Of a stretch of 64,000 bases of DNA, positions 22,862-33,345 are shown one piece after another. The notes below the pieces were generated by a model. That model did no database searches. It was not told the origin of the DNA and saw only the letters and a list, made by a program, of their open reading frames with translations. Source of the stretch: Albugo candida (Eukaryota > Oomycota > Peronosporomycetes > Albuginales > Albuginaceae). The position numbers and the translations under genes were made by a program. Every line of letters starts with the position of its first letter. Position 1 is the stretch's first letter. Where the stretch lies: contig CAJNAR010000171.1 in NCBI GenBank assembly GCA_905220665.1, positions 310,001-374,000 of the forward strand. Reading direction: 5' to 3'.

Positions 22862-24039
22862 TCAAGCCTTGATCCTTTGCAAGCTTGTAGCGCCTCGAGC
22901 AGTGATGGTGCACGGCTCCACCTTGAGAGCAAGGTCACGGGCTTCTTGAGATGGTTCACTAGCAGGAATGACCAGCAACGAGCTTTGACACGCTGCAGCA
23001 ATTGGGGCAAATGAATGGCCTTTGTCTAAATCTTCCAACAGAATTTTATCATCGATCGATACATTCATCCTAATGGATAGAAGATGAGGCTAAGCATCTT
23101 TCTTGTGAAAGATAATTCGTACGTTTTGATTATATGTTGAGCCTGTTTGAAGGCTTCTCCTTGTGTAAGAACCTCACTTTTCTGTGGGAGTCCCTTTTCG
23201 GATTCTAAATAATCAAAAGTCAGACAGACAATAGAGAATAAACATGACATATCGTACTCGTGTAGCTGATAAGATAGGGTGTTTGCTCGTTCACTTTCCG
23301 TTTCGCAAAGTCCATAATATGAGGCTCAGGTGAGTTCACAAAAATCCCGTGAAATGGGATGATCCCTTCTTCTTCCTCCGCACCAGTACTTATGACACTA
23401 TGCAAATGACGAAAGCGTTTTGGACGGAATATCTCCTGACGTTGTACATCTACATCGGCAGAGTATGTAGTTAGCATCAGAAATCTCCATACTCTCGACA
23501 TGCACATGTTTGGAGCTCGGGAAAAATTGCTTCAACAATCTTAGTCTGGTTGCGTCCGGCGATAAATGGCTCAAAAATTAGTGTTCGAGCTTTTGAATCA
23601 TGCAGAACGTGCTCAAGTTCCTCCGGTGAAGATATGAGAGGATCGATGACGGCTAATGTGACACCAATTTTAGCTGCGGCAAATTGAATCACCAGCTACA
23701 TAGAATAAAAAATCACTTTTCACACCGAAATATCAGCAAATTACATACGTTTTCAGCGGAATTGGAGAGCCAAATGGCAATAACGTCATTTGCTTCGAGT
23801 TGGAAATCTTTGAAGCCGTGTGCCAACTCGTCCACAAATTTATTTAGCTCCTTGTAACTCCATCGAATGTCCTGTTTGATAGAGCGTAATGCCTCTTTGT
23901 GTGGGATCTTCTGCACTGAATTCTCCAAACAATCTCCGATAAGACTTGAGAAGGATTGAATTCGACTGTGAGCACGCGGTGAGCGAGCAGAAGCGGCCGA
24001 AAAAGTTTGTCGCGCTGCTCCTCGAACAAAGGCCAGCAT
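22862..24039 (-). CDS. Short AMP-binding (acyl-CoA synthetase N-domain)-like protein, motif degenerate
   Basis: Five exons on the minus strand (24039-23749, 23695-23506, 23449-23258, 23204-23123, 23069-22862; introns of 53, 56, 53 and 53 nt) give 320 aa in perfect phase. The N-terminus is Arg/Ala/Ser-rich, consistent with mitochondrial import. The body follows the adenylate-forming fold: WSYKELN, VIAIWLSNSAEN, VIQFAAAKIG. The place of the family's YTSGTTGLPKG loop reads YTKSEKGLPQKSE, so the Ser/Thr/Gly nucleotide-binding residues are gone. The protein ends soon after, without the core and C-terminal lobes of a normal 500-650-aa enzyme. It is therefore probably a non-catalytic relic or a repurposed half-domain. 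The intact frame over five exons argues against a dead pseudogene. Its start lies 59 bp from the divergent Ctf8 gene. Confidence 0.75.
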
Positions 24040-24098
24040 TTGCAACAGCGTTTATTAGTGTACTACACATTAAGATATAGTACTAAAGTAGCGTGCGT

Positions 24099-24542
24099 AT
24101 GGTTATGATCATCCCGATTCAAGTGCATGGCCAAGTGGAAACTTGGTCTTTAATAGAGCTACAGGGAGAACTGATCGCGGAAGCTGGGATTGATGGAGTA
24201 GAAATTGGGAAGGTAGAATTTTTAGATGGAAAACCAGTGTTACAGATCGGATACCACGTATTAACGGGAGAGATTAAAACACTATCAAAGCCATTTGCAG
24301 TTTTGCAGAAAAAAACAATTCAAAAAGATGGTTTTCTTATCATTACCGCGTGTTCATGCTTCCTACTGACGCTTTATTACTTTGCAGATTCAAACGGTAG
24401 CATCGACAGCAGCGTATCGGTAGCATATGAAGTAGTAGGAATTGCAAGAACCCATTTGCTATTCAAAGAACGGCCAAAGCCAGTAATTAAATCGCACGAC
24501 CATCAAGTCGCTCGCATGGATGCAATCAGCACATCAAACTAG
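24099..24542 (+). CDS. CTF8: Chromosome transmission fidelity protein 8 (Ctf18-RFC subunit)
   Basis: Ctf8 joins Dcc1 and Ctf18 in the alternative RFC clamp loader for PCNA, needed for sister-chromatid cohesion. Diagnostic segments are WSLIELQGEL, DGKPVLQIGYHVLTG, LSKPFAVLQKK and the closing YEVVGIARTHLLFKERPKPV. Between LQKK and YEVVG lies a 57-nt intron, 24331-24387 (donor GTTTTC, branch-like CTGAC, acceptor TTTGCAG). It is in frame and stop-free, so the unspliced frame also reads through, but the inserted 19 residues are a hydrophobic Cys/Phe-rich run foreign to the family. Spliced product is 128 aa, normal for Ctf8. Start chosen at the ATG at 24099; the next ATG (24105) is also possible. 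Confidence 0.9.
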   Translation: MVMIIPIQVHGQVETWSLIELQGELIAEAGIDGVEIGKVEFLDGKPVLQIGYHVLTGEIKTLSKPFAVLQKKTIQKDGFLIITACSCFLLTLYYFADSNGSIDSSVSVAYEVVGIARTHLLFKERPKPVIKSHDHQVARMDAISTSN

Positions 24543-24655
24543 GACAATTGTGCCCCAAAGTAAAGTGAACGAAGGTAAAAGCGCTGAGGCCCAGTACTTT
24601 GATAATTATGCGAGTTTCTATCGCCTTATGTCGCCAAACGCTCGTTTCTCCAGCT

Positions 24656-26309
24656 ATGAGATCTGCGCGACCCAATATCCGCCGCTTCTCTAATGTCAAG
24701 ACTAGTGAGGTACCACTTGATACTACACTTATAGAAATCAATTAATAAATGAAGTGTCAATATAGTGGACAAAACTTCTAAATGAAAAGCTTCATGTTAC
24801 CGACCCGATTCTCGACGATATCATTGAGAAAGAGAAAAAACGCCAGCGTGATTCCCTCAGTCTTGTTGCTTCCGAGGTACCATATCTAGTCCAAATTGCT
24901 ACAATTGAGCTGAAACGCTGCAAAAAGTAGAATTTCACATCGGTATCAGTACTCAATGCGCTAGGAACTGTGCTATCGAACAAATACTCTGAAGGGTATC
25001 CTGGCCATCGGTGCGCTACTTTTCTATGTAACATGTAGCTATCTATCTCTTATTAGATGCTGATTGTAGATATTATGGCGGGAACAAATACATTGATGAA
25101 ATTGAACGGCTTTGTCAGACGCGCGCTTTAGAAGCTTTTCATTTGGATAATGAGAAATGGGGCGTCAATGTCCAATCTCTGTCCGGATCACCTGCTAATT
25201 TTCAAGTTTACACTGCGTTACTGAAGCCACATGATCGAATCATGTCACTTGACTTGCCTCATGGTGGACATCTCTCACATGGGTACCAAACGGATCAGAA
25301 GAAGATATCTGCCGTGTCCATCTATTTCGAATCTATGCCGTATCGATTGAATCTGGACACAGGAATAATCGACTATGACAAATTAGAGGAAAGCGCATTG
25401 CTTTTTCGTCCAAAACTCATTGTTGCTGGCACAAGTGCGTATTCCAGAAATATTGATTACAAACGCATGCGTGAGATTTGCGATCGATGTAATGCGATCT
25501 TGCTAGCTGATATGGCACACATTAGTGGTTTGGTGGCTGCTCAAGTGATTCCTTCTCCCTTCGAATTCGCTGATGTAGTCACGACCACAACGCATAAATC
25601 ACTTCGGGGACCACGCGGGGCAATGATTTTTTATAAAACTGGAGTAAAGCAAGTGAACAAGAAAACAAATGAGCCAATTTTGTACGATTTACAAGAGAAA
25701 ATCGACTTTTCTGTCTTTCCAGGTTTACAAGGTGGTCCTCATAATCACACCATCGCGGCACTTGCTACGGCTTTAAAGCAAGCCCAAATGCCGGAATTCG
25801 TGGCATATCAGCAACAAGTCATCAAGAACGCGAAAGCCGTGGTTGAGGAGCTGATGTCTCTCGGATATCGGATAATATCTGATGGTACTGATAATCATCT
25901 GGCACTCGTCGATGTAAAATCGTCAAGAGGTATCGATGGCGCTCGCGTCGAGTACGTGTTGGAATGTGTCAATGTGGTTTTGAACAAAAACACGGTCCCC
26001 AACGACACATCCGCCTTTGTACCGAGCGGAATTCGTATCGGTACACCAGCGCTTACAACACGTGGCTTCACAGAAACTGATTTTGTCCAAGTTGCTCATT
26101 TTATCGATGAAGGCGTTCAGCTGACTATAGAACTTGATGCAAAAGCCCGTGAAAATGGTTTAAAGAAGCTCAAAGACTTTAAGACATTCGTGCAGGAAGA
26201 CGCACAAGCAATTCAAGCAACCACAAAATTGCGAGAGAAAGTGGTACACTTTGCCAACACTTTTCCAACAATCGGATTTTCCGAATCTGACATGAAGTAC
26301 AACAAGTAG
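24656..26309 (+). CDS. SHMT: Serine hydroxymethyltransferase, probably mitochondrial
   Basis: This PLP enzyme interconverts serine plus tetrahydrofolate and glycine plus 5,10-methylene-tetrahydrofolate. Four exons join in phase (24656-24709, 24766-24876, 24931-25010, 25070-26309; introns of 56, 54 and 59 nt) to 494 aa. Signatures: LVASE|NFTS across a splice, [16 protein letters not shown] across the next, [30 protein letters not shown] and the PLP-lysine motif [13 protein letters not shown] with K258. The first exon is Arg-rich ([12 protein letters not shown]), typical of a mitochondrial presequence. The first intron's acceptor is chosen so that exon 2 starts with W-T-K; a shorter exon 2 beginning later is possible. 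It lies 113 bp downstream of Ctf8. Confidence 0.95.
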
Positions 26310-27784
26310 TGGCAAGCGTGTATCCTTTAAACGTCATCAGCGCTTCAATAAGAGTGCCTGCACTTTAAAGTGATCATTTTTATCGAAGTTTTGTTAAAAC
26401 TAACGACTCGTCCGTCTGAACAGCGTTTTGTTACATAAGCGGACGCGCCTCAAACTCTATCGCCACGTTTTTACATACTGATTCAATACGCGGCCATTTA
26501 AATCTCAATCGTCCGAAACGACGTAGTCCTATATTGCCGCAGGATTACGAATTGGCAACTAAAAGGTGATGGGAATATGCACCGTACCTAATAGCACCAT
26601 TCCGATTGATCTTGTTCGTCAGATACGCGTTATATGATATGGAACGCAGGGATTGTACGTTATGAAGCAAAGATGGAGTCGATGAATGCCAACATTTATC
26701 TCGTTGATGTACGATAACTGTGCTTCATAGCGCCTACCAAAGTATGATACGTCGAATCACATTTAGATCTATCGGAATCCAATTTTGAAGCGCCAACAAC
26801 TGTAGGAAATGATGCCCAAAATAAAGACGAGCCACCACATATGACAGGGATCGGTACAAGAAATTAAATGTTAGATTTCTGAAAGGGTATGATCATGCAT
26901 AGTGTAAACGAGATGTGTTGTTAGCAGTCAATATCATGGATTTATCATGTGGGTGCAAATTCTAGTCCAAGCAAAACTTTGGTTCTGTGTGGCTGTACTG
27001 ACGTGATTTCGGCTACTTATTTTGTCATAAGCAGCTCCGGCAGTGGGACTCGGTCCCGTTTGATTATGTAATACAAAAGTGATTTTTTAGTAATGCGTTT
27101 GAACGGTTGCTACCTACGCTTTCTTTCAGTACAGCGCACCCTTAAGGAATGATACACATGCTATGTGTCTGCACTCAATGTGAAAAATTCAACTTTCGTC
27201 GAAGAAGGTCTCTATGCTGACATGGTCTTTAAAGTAAAATATCCGCTACTTTGACCAATTTAAGTCGGGTGATCCCTGTCAAACGCATGTCGGATGCAAA
27301 TCCCTTGAATCTACGTTCTAGGTAGATAAAAGAGCGCAGGATATGGGTAGCTTAAAACCCAATAGTCGCAATATGCAAGAATGTCGGTATCACCATGCCG
27401 GGTACTCCACCAAGATTCTACTGATATCAGCGTTCACTGTGCGAGATGCGCACTCGTTAATGATACTGAAGACTTTTCATGATCGTGGTATCACGTCACA
27501 TTTCGCTAAAAAAGAGATGATATGTGTGAGTTCTTTCATGCGATGCCACGTCTTCTGAACCAAAATTATCTAATTCGACCTTGATCCAAATTGCTCTCAA
27601 AAATTCAATCTCTATAAATACAAACCCTTTGCGCTAATCGCAGGATTTATTGCTTTGTAAGGCATGTAGCTATTCATGTCATGCATGGATCATCCAAGAT
27701 ACTTACTATTCGCATAGTACGTATTATTGATTATTGTCAAGTTCTTTTTTTATTTATAGGACGTAATCAGTGTATTTGACATCG
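26310..27784. other. Intergenic, nothing recognised
   Basis: This 1.5-kb spacer separates SHMT from the tRNA. The frame at 27343-27558 (71 codons) has no motif. A short stretch near 26634-26715 reads like an Sm/LSm fragment (GIVRYEAKMESMNANIYLVDV in one frame), but I found no flanking exons that would complete such a protein. Confidence 0.5.
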
Positions 27785-27857
27785 GTCAGTGTCGTCTAGT
27801 GGTTAGGACACAAGCTTCACACGCTTGAGATCGAGGGTTCGATCCCCTCCACTGATA
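27785..27857 (+). tRNA. tRNA-Val (anticodon CAC)
   Basis: A 73-nt cloverleaf folds completely. The acceptor stem is GTCAGTG/CACTGAT (first pair G-U), the D-stem GTCT/GGAC with loop AGTGGTTA, the anticodon stem CAAGC/GCTTG with loop TTCACAC (anticodon CAC), the variable loop AGATC, and the T-stem GAGGG/CCCTC with loop TTCGATC; the discriminator base is A. There is no intron. A T-run (27858-27861) right after the gene can serve as the Pol III terminator. The CAC anticodon reads valine codon GTG. Confidence 0.95.
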
Positions 27858-28231
27858 TTTTCATCAGAATCATCTCTGGATGAGGGCGCAACGTCTTTGG
27901 TTTTGGCCAAACGATTTGCATCCCAACCCGTCCGAGAATTATTATTGCCGCATCAGTCAACTTACGGTGGTCCCTCGTAGTATACATATTGCTCGGTTGT
28001 GAAGTTTGAAGGCTGATACTTTTCATCGCTTGAATGGAAATTGAGCAAAAAATTTCAAACGTTCACGCACTTGTAGTGGGCTTACTTGCACACACTATTG
28101 GCAGATGACTCTGCCTGTACTTTGAAATTATTTGTGTAGGCTTCAGAGTGAAAGGAAAGAACGAGAAACTGCTGACTTCGTTTAATTAACAGATTTACTT
28201 AGATTGTAAGCAGACAAACGTAAATGCCCAT

Positions 28232-29428
28232 TCATAAGGCCGTGTTGTTAGCCGTTCTGTTGTTATGACGATCATAGATACTGAATTTGGCCAACAAGTC
28301 AGAAGAAAGCACTGTGTTTGATAGCAACTCACGGATAGAACCATTTTGCGGTTTGGGACGGGAAGAAACCTCGTTGGATGCGGTAGGGCTGTTGCTTTCC
28401 GAGTCACAAGAAGAATACGTACGAGATGTCACGCACAGTGTGGGCTCGGAGCCATCTACACTGAGGTATCGGTATCGTTGTGGCCGCTCGGTGATAGGTA
28501 CAGCATCTTTTTCCGCATTCATCATTGAAAGCGCGGTTGACAGCTCTCCATTCTGTGAAACCAAAGGAGCTTTCCACCGAGTTTCTTTGCTAACTTCATT
28601 TGCAAAGTATGTCGCACTTTGTGATCGTGAATAAACTGGGAGCCAATGTGGCGCGAGGATATAATCTGTCTCCGTTATCGTATCCCAAGGACAACCATCA
28701 ATCAGAAAGTCATACATTTTCGTCTCGTCCAGGATTATCGCTCTCAACCACAAACTGTGATAATTTGGCGGCTGGATATATTCAAATTCCCAGACTTCAC
28801 TTATGATCTCTTCATACTTGGTCCTTTTCAATACTCGCATATCCAAACAGACCAGTAATTCACCGAGGCTCTCGTTATCAAATATCTCGAGGCGATGAAT
28901 GCTATTGAGTTGGCCATACGTGAACGTCCACGCTGTGACCTGACCTTCCCCGCCTTCACATGGTTTCATAATACGAGACTCAAAAAACATACGACGAACG
29001 TAACGATCCTTTGCCCAGACACACGGTGCCAGTGACTGCTTTAGCATTTCTCTTTCGGGAAGCTCCTCCCAGATTTTGCCATTCACACATAACTGGTAGC
29101 TCGAGTTGATCGCTTGTTCATTCGGAAACAAACCTCGCACAGCCCGAATCAAGACTGTAATTGATGTGTCTTTGTGCTGTGCATCGACGGGATTTAATTG
29201 GTGCATCCAATTTCCCGAAGAATACGCTTCACAATCGTATACACGTTTTCCGTCAACCCATATCTGCTTTCTGCCACTGAACCTAGAATGTGCCAAGACA
29301 ACTGTACGGACTCGCATCGAGCCCGCGAAAACAAAGTGCCATGACACTCGTTTCCTAGTAAAAGCAAATCGTTCTCCAACATTCTCTACTTCTTTTCCGA
29401 TGCGTTGTACGTGATCTTGCAACGTCAT
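28232..29428 (-). CDS. FAIM-like domain plus WW domain protein
   Basis: Single exon, 398 aa from the ATG at 29428; the frame is open 24 nt further up but without an ATG. The N-terminal half resembles the beta-sandwich of Fas apoptotic inhibitory molecule (FAIM): WHFVFAGSMRVRTVVLAHSR, then GRKQIWVDGKRVY, with a related later strand set. Around residue 280 a WW domain appears: HWLPVYSRSQSATYFANEVS followed by KETRWKAP. WW domains bind Pro-rich peptides, so the protein is likely an adaptor. The C-terminal about 100 residues are Ser/Asn-rich and probably disordered. FAIM1 itself has no WW domain. The FAIM assignment is by pattern recognition and less sure than the WW domain. Confidence 0.7.
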   Translation of the reverse strand: MTLQDHVQRIGKEVENVGERFAFTRKRVSWHFVFAGSMRVRTVVLAHSRFSGRKQIWVDGKRVYDCEAYSSGNWMHQLNPVDAQHKDTSITVLIRAVRGLFPNEQAINSSYQLCVNGKIWEELPEREMLKQSLAPCVWAKDRYVRRMFFESRIMKPCEGGEGQVTAWTFTYGQLNSIHRLEIFDNESLGELLVCLDMRVLKRTKYEEIISEVWEFEYIQPPNYHSLWLRAIILDETKMYDFLIDGCPWDTITETDYILAPHWLPVYSRSQSATYFANEVSKETRWKAPLVSQNGELSTALSMMNAEKDAVPITERPQRYRYLSVDGSEPTLCVTSRTYSSCDSESNSPTASNEVSSRPKPQNGSIRELLSNTVLSSDLLAKFSIYDRHNNRTANNTAL

Positions 29429-29981
29429 TATAGGCGGGAAAAGGAATCTCAATTATGCTGGAATGGCCCGGAAGCGAAGTTTGAGCTCGCAAAAAAGCAT
29501 CTGGGATGCATGAGCCGCACCTTTACCCACGTGATAATAAAGGCGAAAGAAGCTCGCTCTATTCACTTGTTTTTAGTATACCATAATGTAGAGATGTCAA
29601 ACGTGAAGATTGCAGCTGCGCTGGTATCTTATGCATCTTCTGCTTGCCTATCAACCTTACTTTACACACAGGCAAATCTGTAGTACATCCGGTATCGGAA
29701 AAGCTTCTCCGTGAGCGTATATATAGTTTGGATACATCTGATTAAAAATGTGGCCGGATTGCCTTTGTATTTTCTGTGAGGCCACATGGTCGAAATTCTA
29801 ATACATATATCCATGCAGTTGATCGCCTGATACGGTCGATACTCCTTTTATTTCTGAGCTTGTTACATTTGCGCTTGACCGCTGTGGCCATGAGACGGTG
29901 TCTTTTCATCACATTAGTGATAAGTATCCGTTTCAGATTGACTTCCTCTATCGTAGCTCGATTGAGTGACTGCTTCTTACA
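29429..29981. other. Divergent intergenic region (FAIM-WW / LMBR1-like)
   Basis: About 550 bp separate two divergent start codons and must hold both promoters. I see no strong Inr match and no RNA gene. Short antisense frames here are uninformative. Confidence 0.5.
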
Positions 29982-31771
29982 ATGGCGGCTGATTGGTACC
30001 TCATAGTAATCATCATCGTAATGGTGGTGGCATTGCTGTTCTGCAATCTGTACATTCTTGTATACTTCCAACACGCCGACGATAAAAACACTGCATACTT
30101 TCCTAAACTTCTTGTTGTACGTTATAATATGCCACGACGCTTGCGTCCTCTCTCATGCGTACCTGCTAGGTGTTTGGATTACTACTGGGTGAAGCAACTA
30201 TTTTGCTTCTACCACTTGATGTAGCCAACAATACCACTGCACTTGGATGCCAGGAAGGATGGAATAAAGAATGCGGCAACTTGGATATGGAGCTTTTGTG
30301 GTTGATTGTATTTCTATCAATCATCTTCATTATAGTCGTACTACTTCCGTTCTCGATTTACTACTACGAGTCCGATGATGGTGATGATTCAATCACTGGA
30401 TCTCGTCGATTCCTAGAGGCGTTTAAGATGGAATGCCTGACACTGCTGTTTACCATCGCGTTGCTCGTTATCCTCTATGTCACATCCTCAAAGTCAAAGA
30501 TACCCATGAAAGCCACTCAAGTTTTTTCAGAGTCAATCAAGTCTGGATTCCATTCGTACATCGGTAAGATTGTTCTCTTATGGTAGCATGCAGTAAGACT
30601 GCCATCTTGTTAGATGGTTCAACGCTGACAAACGCGGAGACGGCAAATGCCACATCAATCACCAAAGTATTGCACGTAACAGTCAACGTATCTTTCCCAC
30701 TTTATACGATTGGACTTGCGAGCTTTCTTGGATGGTTTGGGTTTTCAATATTCACGGGAATTGGACTCGTAGCTTTACCGATGGATCTAATTCTGGCATT
30801 TGTCAATCGTCCAAAGTATATCTCGGCGGACGTGTATGCACACCAAAAGCTTGCAATCCAACGTCGCTCGTTAGAGTTAATCGACATAGGAAAGCAGATC
30901 AAAACCGGAATGGAACGCCCCGGACAACACAACAAATCGAGCAAAGAGCGACGAAAACAGAGAAGAGTAGATTTCATCACAATCAACAAATTCAAACAAG
31001 CTGTTTATCTACTGGAGACTGATATGGAAGACTTACAACTATGCCACGAAGGATATAAGAATTTCAATCCGCTGATACCCTTGTTTAAGCTGTTTTTAGG
31101 CTGTATCTGTAGCATCGTAAGTCTCATTTGGATCTGTCATATCGCGCTGTATATGCTTCCAGCAACACCACTACTTCCCTTTCTCAACGATTATTTTATA
31201 TGGTTTGACTCCTGGTTCCCGCTCTTCGGCACAATTTCCATCGGAATATTTAGTTTGTTTCTTCTGGCGTGTTCCGTGAAGGGATGCTTCAAGTTTGGAA
31301 TGAGATGCTTTTGCTTTGCGGTTTGACAATCTACCCAACTGCGAGTGATAATTCCCTAACATCGTATGTGTAGCTGCATCCGATGGAGCTTCATGGGACA
31401 TACATGAATTCTCTGCTATTCAACCTTGCACTGATTTTAATGTGCTCGATACCGGCGGTCCAATTCTGCGACCAGGCTTTCAAGGAATACGGTCGGTTGA
31501 CCGCAATCCGGACCATATTCGGAGTCCAAATTCAAAATCTGAGAGGAATGAACGTATTCTGGATTTACAATATCTTCATATATGCCATCCTTTGCATCTG
31601 TTTGCTTTCGGGAATATTTCTGGTGAGTTTCAGTTTTCATTCTCATAGATTATCGCGTGCTGAGATTTGACACTTTTTCAGGGCATAAAACCAAAAGATA
31701 AAGCATCCGCGCTGGATAATATTCGTAAAAAGATTGAGCAGCAAGTTCGTGAGGATGCCAATATTGTATAA
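29982..31771 (+). CDS. LMBR1-like (LIMR family) nine-span membrane protein
   Basis: Five exons join in phase: 29982-30116, 30170-30563, 30614-31320, 31374-31622 and 31682-31771, with introns of 53, 50, 53 and 59 nt, giving 524 aa. About nine hydrophobic segments are visible. Segment two runs into LLLPLDVANNT, segment three into PFSIYYYESDD, and a long cytosolic basic loop with a heptad-like region lies between segments five and six. The spliced LHPMELHGTYMNSLLFN stretch matches the conserved late LMBR1 motif. The short Lys-rich tail follows the last segment. Family members act as lysosomal or plasma-membrane lipocalin/cobalamin-related transporters or receptors; substrate here is unknown. It is convergent with the next gene, only 21 bp between stop codons. 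Confidence 0.85.
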
Positions 31772-31792
31772 AGTAGGTTCCGATTTGACTAT

Positions 31793-33340
31793 TCAACGCT
31801 TCAATAAACGTCCGCTGTCATTTATCAAAAGAAATCGTGAGGCCTTGAGCGCCATCGATGTATCCAAGTCTACAGATGCAACTGCAGGTTGCTGAGCTCG
31901 GGATTGTTGTAGCTGAGCAACGGGAGCAAGCAAAGAAGAATCTTTAGAACCTTTCCCTGCAGCTGGGTGCACCGTTTTCGAGTCGCCGTTCACACGTTGG
32001 CCACGTTTGCCTTCTGCGCTTTTCATTCTGTTCGTTATTTTCGGTCCATTTATATTTTCATGTTTCTTGCATGCATCTCTTTTTTCTGGATTGTCGACAA
32101 AAAGCATGTTTTGTTCATTGAATTGTTTCACAAGTCTTTCGAACCATCTGTATACTTTGACGCATGGAGATGAAATTAGTAGCATACTTTGCTCATTAAA
32201 AGAAGAAATCTGAAATATGGCCCGTATGAATTGTTCCTGCGTAGAGTTCAGCATGGAGCCATGTAGTTTTTGAACAAAAGATGCATCACGGTAGATCTGA
32301 TGAAGTACTTCGAGGCAGCGTATCCATTTCAAGTCGTCTGGTACATTGAGATCGAGCAACTCAGAAGAAACGCTCATTTCATTCGTCAAATGTGTTTTGG
32401 TGAAGGAGTCGAATGATATCGATCGATCCGTCACGCAGACAAGGCACATGAGCAACAAGTGAAACTCTTTCGTGTACTGCCGTGTGCTTTGGAGTTCTAC
32501 CCACTCGGCCAAAGTGATCCCGATCCATTCTGTATGTATATTAGAATTCGTCAGTCCCTCTGTGCTATGACAAGAACTGATCTTTGGGTGTGCAGATGCA
32601 TTTCTTTTGGGTGGTACAGACCTTGCATATTTGGATGCAATATTGTTCACGCGTACTGTCGTCTCAGGTGGTCTACCAATGTTGTGTGTGAGTTCTTGTG
32701 GTACATTGTCTTCATTCTCAATGCGAGGAGTTTCGATTATTTCCAATTTTGCCGTATCCGCGGTATTTAGTTGCGCTACCAGGAATTCTTCAAGCGTACG
32801 CTTGGCGCATTCTAGTCCTTGTCTGTAAATCTCGAAGCCTGACATTAAACGACAGCTCAGCGACGCATCATGCTGGCCAAGAATCAAGATCAAGTTCTCT
32901 ATATTCCAGCGTTGTAAAAGATGAAGCAGACGATCACCCATTCCACTCAATCCCCGAGGATCTTCGCTTACAACCTCCCAAATATCCTTTTCGTGCTCTT
33001 CACTCGATTCTCCGATAGTCGTCGCCCTTGCCTTATCAGTTGAGAGCATCAATTCGTCGCATTTCATGTTGATACCATGATAGCCGGCTATATTGGCTGA
33101 TCTCTCCTTTCGAGTACCCGATGTGCGAATTCTTGCAGCGATATGAATCTGGTGAAACCGTCGAAAGCGGCAATGCAGCGCAGTCATTCTCTGCACCCTA
33201 TCGAAATCTGCTTTCGCGCTTGTGGGAACGAGAAAAGTTTGAATGAGGTGTTTTTTTTCGATACAAGTAGGACCAAAAGTAAGCAAGAGATCATCGTAAT
33301 GAGTTTCGAATAGATTTTGTCTATCGTTTTTTGGAGCCAT
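31793..33340 (-). CDS. Unidentified 515-aa protein
   Basis: I do not recognise this protein. The uninterrupted single-exon frame and its position between intact genes support a real gene. Residues 1-100 are basic and mixed, residues 130-200 (SGMGDRLLHLLQRWNIENLI onwards) look helical, and the middle has a Leu-rich helical domain (about 265-400) with the run HLLLMCLVCVTDRS. The last about 100 residues are Lys/Ser/Gln-rich and likely disordered. No signal peptide or membrane anchor. Start at the ATG at 33340, the first in frame. Its start codon is only 5 bp from the first possible ATG of the divergent NatD gene, so the two must share promoter DNA. Confidence 0.7.
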   Translation of the reverse strand: MAPKNDRQNLFETHYDDLLLTFGPTCIEKKHLIQTFLVPTSAKADFDRVQRMTALHCRFRRFHQIHIAARIRTSGTRKERSANIAGYHGINMKCDELMLSTDKARATTIGESSEEHEKDIWEVVSEDPRGLSGMGDRLLHLLQRWNIENLILILGQHDASLSCRLMSGFEIYRQGLECAKRTLEEFLVAQLNTADTAKLEIIETPRIENEDNVPQELTHNIGRPPETTVRVNNIASKYARSVPPKRNASAHPKISSCHSTEGLTNSNIHTEWIGITLAEWVELQSTRQYTKEFHLLLMCLVCVTDRSISFDSFTKTHLTNEMSVSSELLDLNVPDDLKWIRCLEVLHQIYRDASFVQKLHGSMLNSTQEQFIRAIFQISSFNEQSMLLISSPCVKVYRWFERLVKQFNEQNMLFVDNPEKRDACKKHENINGPKITNRMKSAEGKRGQRVNGDSKTVHPAAGKGSKDSSLLAPVAQLQQSRAQQPAVASVDLDTSMALKASRFLLINDSGRLLKR

Positions 33341-33345
33341 GATGC

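Noticed and set aside
26634..26715. Short segment resembling an Sm/LSm core motif
   Set aside because: No flanking exon provides the first Sm strand or the closing IRG motif, and the frame ends at a stop immediately after.
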